Source: Clostridia bacterium (GTDB lineage: Bacteria; Bacillota; Clostridia; Christensenellales; UBA1242). Taken from it: a stretch of DNA of 64,000 nt. Shown here piece after piece: positions 58,476 to 64,000 of this stretch. Below the pieces are notes generated by a model. It was not told the origin of the DNA and did no database searches. It saw only the letters and a program-made list of their open reading frames with translations. Both the position numbers and the translations under genes were made by a program. The stretch's first letter is position 1. The number at the start of each line of letters is the position of its first letter. Location of the stretch: positions 1 through 64,000 of the forward strand of contig JAFVTW010000003.1 in the NCBI GenBank assembly GCA_017503005.1, read 5' to 3'.

Positions 58476-59675
58476 ATGAATATTTTTAAGAAGTTTTATT
58501 GTAGAACATATCAAACAGCATTTAGAATTATGCTTCCTTTGTTGCCTTATAGAGAACCAAAACTACTAGACAACAATGGCGAAGTTTGTGCAGTTTTAAG
58601 AGAGAAGAATATAGACAATATTTTATTGGTTACAGATAAAGGGGTTTTTGACTTAGGCTTAACTAATAGTCTTCAAGAAGAATTGACCAAAAATAATGTG
58701 AAAGTTACCATATATTCTGGTACAGTAGCTAACCCTACTACAGACAATGTGGCAGAGGCTCTAACATTGTACAAAGAAAATAATTGTCAAGGGATAATTT
58801 CTTTTGGTGGTGGTTCTGCTATGGACTGTGCCAAAGCTGTAGGTGCTAGACTTGCTAGACCAAACAAAACATTGAAACAAATGAAGGGTGTATTGAAAGT
58901 AGGTAAAAAGACACCACTACTTATAGCTGTACCTACTACTGCTGGTACTGGTAGTGAAACCACACTGGCAGCTGTAATTACCGATAGCGAAACTAGACAC
59001 AAATATGCCATCAATGACTTTCCACTAATACCTGACTATGCACTACTTGACCCATATCTAACTGTAGGATTGCCAAAATCACTAACTGCTACTACTGGTA
59101 TGGATGCTCTTACTCATGCTGTAGAGGCATATATCGGCAGAAGCACTACAAAGCAAACTAGAAAATGTGCATTGTTTGCAGTAAAAACTATATTCGAAAA
59201 TATTTTGGAAGTATACAACAATGGTGCAAATGTAGAAGCTAGAAAAAATATGTTAGTAGCTTCTTACAATGCAGGTTTGGCTTTTACAAAATCTTATGTA
59301 GGATATGTACATGCAGTAGCACATTCTTTGGGTGGAAAGTACAATGTTGCACATGGTTTAGCAAATGCTATTATACTGCCACACATACTTAGAAAATTTG
59401 GAAAATCAATACACAAAAAATTGTGGAAAATGGCTGTATATGCAGGTATTTGTACTGCTGACACTAGTGTAGAAGATGGTGCAAAAGTGTTTATAGAAAA
59501 AATAGATAGTCTAAATAAGGAAATGAATATTCCTACAGGACTAGATTGTATACAAGAAGAAGATATTCCACAATTAGCACAAACTGCTGCTCATGAAGGT
59601 AATCCACTATATCCGGTACCTGTCATCTTTACAGCTAAAGAATTAGAAGATGTTTATAAACAAATAAAATTATAA
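58476..59675 (+). CDS. Iron-containing alcohol dehydrogenase
   Basis: This 399-residue group III dehydrogenase has ISFGGGSAMDCAKAVGARL (NAD(P) loop), AVPTTAGTGSETTLAAVITD and iron-site elements TGMDALTHAVEAYIG and HAVAHSLGGKYNVAHGLANA. It differs clearly from the 39297-40451 enzyme and has an N-terminal helix (FKKFYCRTYQTAFRIMLP). It is likely a fermentative alcohol/aldehyde enzyme. AGAGGGTG precedes the start. Confidence 0.92.
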   Translation: MNIFKKFYCRTYQTAFRIMLPLLPYREPKLLDNNGEVCAVLREKNIDNILLVTDKGVFDLGLTNSLQEELTKNNVKVTIYSGTVANPTTDNVAEALTLYKENNCQGIISFGGGSAMDCAKAVGARLARPNKTLKQMKGVLKVGKKTPLLIAVPTTAGTGSETTLAAVITDSETRHKYAINDFPLIPDYALLDPYLTVGLPKSLTATTGMDALTHAVEAYIGRSTTKQTRKCALFAVKTIFENILEVYNNGANVEARKNMLVASYNAGLAFTKSYVGYVHAVAHSLGGKYNVAHGLANAIILPHILRKFGKSIHKKLWKMAVYAGICTADTSVEDGAKVFIEKIDSLNKEMNIPTGLDCIQEEDIPQLAQTAAHEGNPLYPVPVIFTAKELEDVYKQIKL

Positions 59676-59682
59676 TATATAC

Positions 59683-59717
59683 ACGGTTTGTCATTTGGCA
59701 AATCGTGTTTTTTTGTA
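59683..59717 (+). terminator. Terminator after alcohol dehydrogenase
   Basis: ACACGGTTTG and CAAATCGTGT pair (one G-T) around TCATTTGG, followed by eight T's. Confidence 0.85.
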
Positions 59718-59729
59718 AAAAAATAAATG

Positions 59730-59758
59730 TTGACAAACAAATTTTTATGGTCTACAAT
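59730..59758 (+). promoter_or_regulatory. Promoter of trp leader-trpB
   Basis: TTGACA (59730-59735), 17 bp, TACAAT (59753-59758). Confidence 0.85.
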
Positions 59759-59787
59759 AAGAAAAAAACAAGCAAGGAGAGTTATAT

Positions 59788-59820
59788 ATGATATATTCAT
59801 TTATTTGGTGGTGCAAATAA
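59788..59820 (+). CDS. trp leader peptide
   Basis: The ten-codon frame MIYSFIWWCK has tandem Trp codons, with AAGGAG 8 nt upstream of ATG 59788. Adjacent Trp codons ahead of a terminator and a trpB gene are the signature of ribosome-mediated attenuation. Confidence 0.88.
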   Translation: MIYSFIWWCK

Positions 59821-59826
59821 ACTAGT

Positions 59827-59973
59827 ATTCGCAAAATCGATTGTGTTTTGTGAATGCTTTTTGCTGCATCACAAAACATATAAATGGATTAATCATATAT
59901 TTGATATATAAAATCTTGATTTTAAATCAAACCCGTTGGTATGTTTTGTAAAACTATATACAACGGGTTTTTT
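59827..59973 (+). promoter_or_regulatory. Tryptophan attenuator
   Basis: Competing pairings are visible. ATTCGCAAAA (59827-59836) pairs with TTTTGTGAAT (59846-59855). GTTTTGTGAATGC (59845-59857) pairs with GCATCACAAAAC (59866-59877). The terminator AACCCGTTG (59930-59938) / CAACGGGTT (59961-59969) follows, then T's. Positions ~59880-59900 are almost complementary to the leader-peptide coding region. The terminator and Trp codons are direct observations; the switching mechanism is inference. Confidence 0.82.
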
Positions 59974-60043
59974 CTTGTCGAAAAATCAAAACCATACAGG
60001 TTTTCGACTATCAAAAATTATTTATATTAGGAGATTATATATT

Positions 60044-61210
60044 ATGAAAAAAGGTTATTTTGGACAATATGGTGGTTGTTTTGTATCACCAAAAATTAAA
60101 GAAGAATTAGAAAAAATTGATATTCAATACAGAAGTTTAAAGAAAAACAAAGAGTTTAAGGAAGAATTAGAGTATTTAAGAAAATACTATCAAGGTAGAC
60201 CTACACCACTATACTATTGCAAAAAATTGACTGAGATGGTGGGTGGTGCAAAGATTTATCTAAAAAGAGAAGACCTAAATCATACAGGGGCTCACAAAAT
60301 CAATCATTGTATAGGTGAAGCATTACTTGCTAAGCATTTAGGTAAACACAAAATTATAGCTGAGACAGGTGCTGGTCAGCACGGACTTGCTATAGCTACA
60401 GTGTGTGCCCTTATGGGACTAGAATGCGAAGTGCATATGGGTATCGTTGATATAGCTAAGCAAAAAATTAATGTAGAAAAAATGAAGCTATTAGGTGCAA
60501 AAATTGTGTGTGTAACTAGTGGCGATGGTACTCTAAAAGATGCTGCCGAAAGTGCACTTAAGGCATATGAAAATGATTTTGAAGATGCTATCTACTGTAT
60601 AGGTTCGGTAGTAGGTCCACACCCATTTCCTACTATTGTAAGAGATTTTCAAAGTATAATAGGTAGGGAAACCAAAAAGCAAATCAAAGAGCTAGAAAAT
60701 AGGTTGCCTGACTATGTGGTAGCTTGTGTGGGTGGCGGCTCAAATTCTATAGGTATTTTTAATGAATTTATAAAACATAATGAAGTAAATTTGGTGGGTG
60801 TAGAAGCATTAGGCAAGGGTAATAAAGTAGGCGACAACTCAGCTACCATTACTTATGGAACCACCGATGTGTATCAGGGGTATAGAACCAAGGTGCTAAA
60901 GAATGAAAACAATGAAGTGGTAGATGCTTACTCTATAGCTAGTGGGTTAGACTATCCTGCAGTAGGACCACAACACTCTTATCTTAGCGATATAGGCAGA
61001 GTAAAATATGTGGCTGTAGATGACAAAGAAACACTTAATGCTTTCTATACACTATCAAAGGTAGAAGGTATTATTCCGGCTCTAGAAAGCTCACATGCAG
61101 TGGCATATGCTATGAAGATGGCTAAAACTCTAGACAAAAACCAAATTGTAGTTGTAAACCTGTCTGGTAGAGGCGACAAAGATGTCGAATTTGTGTTAGG
61201 TGTTAACTAA
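60044..61210 (+). CDS. trpB: Tryptophan synthase beta subunit (stand-alone)
   Basis: The 388-residue PLP enzyme makes Trp from indole and serine. Signatures: GYFGQYGGCFVSP, the PLP lysine HTGAHKINH, ETGAGQHGLA, CVGGGSNSIGIF (phosphate loop), EGIIPALESSHAV and NLSGRGDKD. ATG 60044 follows TTAGGAG; an upstream ORF extension overlaps the attenuator and is not real. No trpA or other trp gene is adjacent, so it may salvage indole or use TrpA from elsewhere. It is controlled by the attenuator. Confidence 0.95.
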   Translation: MKKGYFGQYGGCFVSPKIKEELEKIDIQYRSLKKNKEFKEELEYLRKYYQGRPTPLYYCKKLTEMVGGAKIYLKREDLNHTGAHKINHCIGEALLAKHLGKHKIIAETGAGQHGLAIATVCALMGLECEVHMGIVDIAKQKINVEKMKLLGAKIVCVTSGDGTLKDAAESALKAYENDFEDAIYCIGSVVGPHPFPTIVRDFQSIIGRETKKQIKELENRLPDYVVACVGGGSNSIGIFNEFIKHNEVNLVGVEALGKGNKVGDNSATITYGTTDVYQGYRTKVLKNENNEVVDAYSIASGLDYPAVGPQHSYLSDIGRVKYVAVDDKETLNAFYTLSKVEGIIPALESSHAVAYAMKMAKTLDKNQIVVVNLSGRGDKDVEFVLGVN

Positions 61211-61222
61211 AATTTTGAATTT

Positions 61223-61254
61223 TTATTAAACATGTTTAATAAACTTATTTTTTT
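61223..61254 (+). terminator. Terminator after trpB
   Basis: The palindrome TTATTAAACATGTTTAATAA is followed within a few bases by ATTTTTTT. It is weaker than the others because the stem is AT-rich. Confidence 0.6.
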
Positions 61255-61315
61255 AGACTACAATTTTTGAATATTTGTGCTATACTGGTTGTGTAAAAAT
61301 TTAAGAAGGTGTTAT

Positions 61316-64000
61316 ATGAAAAAACTCTTTGGCTTTATAGCATTGTGTTTTATGTTTGTTTCTTCCATGCTTATAACGGGTTGTGGAGAATGTAAACATT
61401 ACTGGTTACATTACGAAACTATCACTTATAGAACTTGTACCGAAGGTGGTAGGGCAAGGGAAGTTTGCGACATCTGCGGTGCAAAAAGGGAAGTTAATAC
61501 TAGCAGTTATGGTGGTCACAAGTGGGACGACGAAACTCTTAAAATATTAGAAAGGGGAGATTGTCACACACCTGAAAAGGTTGAGTATTCTTGCGAAAAC
61601 TTCGGTTGTACAGAAAAGAAAACCGAATATAGAACTATACCACATAGCTATGAAAGAATGAAATATGAGGTAGAGCCATCTTGTACTACAGATGGCAAGG
61701 CTTATTATACTTGCTACTGGTGTGACCAACCTGAAAGAGATGAAAATGGTAATATTTTTTATAGAATTATAGAATCTCATGGTCACGATTATAGGTTGGG
61801 TACTTGTTTGTATTGTAAAGAAGAAGGTTTGTTTAAGGTTACAGTAAAAACAAATTATGAGCAATTTGACATTGATTTATCTGCAATTCCTGAAACATTT
61901 TCATTGTCTGATGGTGTAATTAACTTACCACAACTAAGTTATCCACATTTATCTTTTGAAGGTTATCATCATACTTCTTTAGGTGGAAGTTACATTAGAG
62001 AACTTGATGCAGAACTTCTTAGTGGAGATATCACATTGTATGCTTATTTTGAACCGGAAATAAGATCAATTTATGTAAGCACACAAGAAACTGGTGGTAC
62101 ATATTACCAAAGAGATTTTGAATACTATTCATCTTTTGAATTGCCTGTTGTTCGCAAAACAGGACATACATTTGTAGGTTATTACAATAGAGATGGTGAA
62201 AAAATCACTGACAATAAGGGTTGTGTTTTAGATCCAAATGCAGTGGATTTTGACCCATATTTAAATCCAAAATTTGAAATCAACAAATATGATGTTACAT
62301 ATTATGTAAACAATCAAGTGTTTGAGACACGAACGGTAAGTTGGAATGATTTGTTAGATGTTAGTTTAGAACCACCTAAAATGACAGGTAAATTATTCTT
62401 AGGTTGGTATGACGAAGAATTTGAAACTATGTTTACTGACGAAGAAGCTGTCACAACCGATATTGCTGTATATGCTAGACTAGAAGATGGTTATGAGATT
62501 AGTAGTGTAGATGACTGGCAGTTGGTTGTAAACAACCCTACAAAACATTTTATAATGACCGAAGACATCAACTTTAATGGTCAAGTAATTAGTACTATAG
62601 GCAATTTTACTGGCTCGTTTGATGGTGATGGACATAAAATAGAAGACTTTATGTTAAATAGTACTAATTATAGTGGTAATTTTGGTTTGTTTGGCTCAAA
62701 CTCTGGACTTATCAAAGACCTTACACTTACAGACTTTACAGTAAACTTTAGTACATATCAGGCATACGATCAGTATTATAGTACTGGCTTAACTATTCGT
62801 GTAGGAGCATTTGTAGGTTCTAATACTGGAATAATTAAAAATGTTAAATTTGACAATCCAAATATTTCTATACAAGTAAATACTTTCTCATATACTTTGA
62901 CTTATGTATCTGGATTGTTTGCAGGAAAAAATGCAGGCACTATTGAAGATTGTAGTATAACAGGTGTAGCTACATTTACAACTCATAGCAATCCTGGTAG
63001 TAATAATATACAAAAAACTTATTATTTAGGTGGATTTGCTGGTGAAAATGTTGGGGAAATTGAAAGATGTTACTCTGGTGTAGAACTTGGAGTATCAAGT
63101 ACTACAGAGGGTGTAAAGGTTATAGGTCATGCAGGATATTTTGTGGCATATAACAATATTCATATCGGTGGTTTGGTTGGCTTAAATCAAGGCTCTGGTA
63201 TTATTAAACAAAGTTATAGTTCTACAAGTTTTAGCAATAGTTTTGGTATTACTCACGATGGTTACTACAACATAATTTCTGGTGGCTTTGTAGGACTTGC
63301 AAAAGGTGATGGCAAAATTGAAGAATGTTACTCATTAGGTAGTGTTTCTGGTGGTGCAAGAACTAATGCATATATGGGTGCATTTGTAGGTCAAAATGAT
63401 GGTAATTCATTTATTAGTTCTTGTTATTCTACAGGCATAGCACTGCTAGACAAAGGTGCTACTACAAAGCATATAGGTGGTTTTGTAGGATTAAACAATT
63501 CTGCTATTCAAAACTGTTACTCTAGTGGTAAGGCACAATCAACATCAAGTGCAAATGTTGGTGGTTTTGTTGGTTATAACAACACTAATGGAACAATTAG
63601 AAAATCATACACTACAGCTGAAGTAGAATCTGTTAGTGGTCGAAGCGGCAGATTTGCTGCTGTGTCTAATGGTCAAATAGACAAAGGATACAATGTAAGA
63701 AATTCACTATTTAGTGTAGGAAGCAGTGATGAGGCTAGTTACAATACAAAGTCTATAGTTACAGAAGTTACATTTAGTGACATCATTGACAAAAACTTCC
63801 TAGAAAATACACTTTCTTGGGACGAAAATGGTTGGTATATATATGGTGATGACCACCCATTCCTAAAATGGGAAGATGGTTTCTCACACAATTATGTATT
63901 GATTAGAGTAGTAGAAGCAACTTGTGAAAACACAGGATATACTTTGTATACATGCTCTGATGCTGGCTGCAACAAAATGTTCTTAAAAGACATTGTTGCT
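61316..64000 (+). CDS. Large GLUG-repeat surface lipoprotein, incomplete
   Basis: The frame from ATG 61316 stays open to the window end (895 codons) and continues beyond. The signal MKKLFGFIALCFMFVSSMLITGC is a lipoprotein peptide. A Cys/His module follows, of form H-x-W...C-T-x-x-G...C-x-x-C-G, repeated with decay (residues ~25-190) and appearing again at the 3' end (VVEATCENTGYTLYTC). InlB-type beta repeats come next (GHTFVGYYNRDGEKI). After residue ~420 there are many GLUG repeats (IGGLVGLNQGSGIIKQSYSS, GGFVGYNNTNGTIRKSYTT). It is likely a cell-surface adhesin or binding protein. Confidence 0.9.
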   Translation, partial: MKKLFGFIALCFMFVSSMLITGCGECKHYWLHYETITYRTCTEGGRAREVCDICGAKREVNTSSYGGHKWDDETLKILERGDCHTPEKVEYSCENFGCTEKKTEYRTIPHSYERMKYEVEPSCTTDGKAYYTCYWCDQPERDENGNIFYRIIESHGHDYRLGTCLYCKEEGLFKVTVKTNYEQFDIDLSAIPETFSLSDGVINLPQLSYPHLSFEGYHHTSLGGSYIRELDAELLSGDITLYAYFEPEIRSIYVSTQETGGTYYQRDFEYYSSFELPVVRKTGHTFVGYYNRDGEKITDNKGCVLDPNAVDFDPYLNPKFEINKYDVTYYVNNQVFETRTVSWNDLLDVSLEPPKMTGKLFLGWYDEEFETMFTDEEAVTTDIAVYARLEDGYEISSVDDWQLVVNNPTKHFIMTEDINFNGQVISTIGNFTGSFDGDGHKIEDFMLNSTNYSGNFGLFGSNSGLIKDLTLTDFTVNFSTYQAYDQYYSTGLTIRVGAFVGSNTGIIKNVKFDNPNISIQVNTFSYTLTYVSGLFAGKNAGTIEDCSITGVATFTTHSNPGSNNIQKTYYLGGFAGENVGEIERCYSGVELGVSSTTEGVKVIGHAGYFVAYNNIHIGGLVGLNQGSGIIKQSYSSTSFSNSFGITHDGYYNIISGGFVGLAKGDGKIEECYSLGSVSGGARTNAYMGAFVGQNDGNSFISSCYSTGIALLDKGATTKHIGGFVGLNNSAIQNCYSSGKAQSTSSANVGGFVGYNNTNGTIRKSYTTAEVESVSGRSGRFAAVSNGQIDKGYNVRNSLFSVGSSDEASYNTKSIVTEVTFSDIIDKNFLENTLSWDENGWYIYGDDHPFLKWEDGFSHNYVLIRVVEATCENTGYTLYTCSDAGCNKMFLKDIVA

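Noticed and set aside
59936..60043. 36-codon N-terminal extension of trpB
   Set aside because: It overlaps the attenuator terminator; MKKGYFGQYGG at 60044 has its own ribosome site and matches known TrpB starts.
61547..61864. 105-codon minus-strand frame
   Set aside because: Antisense to the lipoprotein coding sequence, which is continuous from 61316 to the window end.

Overview
The window is a 64 kb AT-rich stretch of chromosome from an anaerobic, spore-forming low-GC Firmicute, most likely an uncultured clostridial lineage. The indications are a yabP-yabQ-divIC sporulation/division cluster, pyruvate formate-lyase with its activase, rubrerythrin, desulfoferrodoxin, a T-box-controlled tyrS, RecD2, ComFC, and TGA used as a stop codon (including the programmed frameshift stop in prfB). 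Species cannot be named from sequence alone.

Layout. 0-2.6 kb: an IS110-family transposase with an upstream candidate bridge RNA, a small XRE regulator, and a CwlD-like amidase that has lost its 5' end. 2.7-9.3 kb: GrpB-family protein, an unrecognised protein, a tRNA-Ser locus surrounded by tandem repeats made partly of tRNA pieces, GDPD, a YwaF-like membrane protein, a GNAT, and tyrS behind a T-box leader. 9.3-25 kb: a heterodimeric ABC exporter, recD2-comFC, secA-prfB-tsaD-nudix, rubrerythrin, and a CDF transporter. 25-43 kb: leuS, an E2-like acyltransferase, a ferritin-like protein, pyruvate kinase, marR-cysS, a methyltransferase, yabP-yabQ-divIC, a thioredoxin/desulfoferrodoxin/FTR-like redox operon, hpt, a candidate structured small RNA, an iron alcohol dehydrogenase, and lon.

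43.3-47.8 kb is a 4.4 kb island inserted in the 3' part of tRNA-Arg(CCT), bounded by a perfect 79-bp direct repeat. It carries an HTH-ankyrin-like protein, a DEDDh exonuclease-BRCT fusion, a second HTH protein and a small unknown, with no visible integrase. A consensus promoter with three GTATACAAA sites drives the first gene. It is the best candidate here for an undescribed system, possibly a satellite or defence cassette; that function is inference.

47.8-64 kb: alkaline phosphatase lipoprotein, prmC, a three-domain HTH / DnaA-domain-I / FtsK-gamma fusion, a DUF2188 protein, GNAT, U32 peptidase, a zeta-type toxin with a small upstream partner, pflA-pflB, an unknown, a second iron alcohol dehydrogenase, a stand-alone trpB behind a Trp-Trp leader-peptide attenuator, and a large GLUG-repeat lipoprotein that runs off the end.

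Other notable observations: prfB lacks the usual Shine-Dalgarno-like element at its frameshift site but has a perfect 9-bp stem ending 2 nt before it, and mosaic tRNA fragments accompany both tRNA genes.
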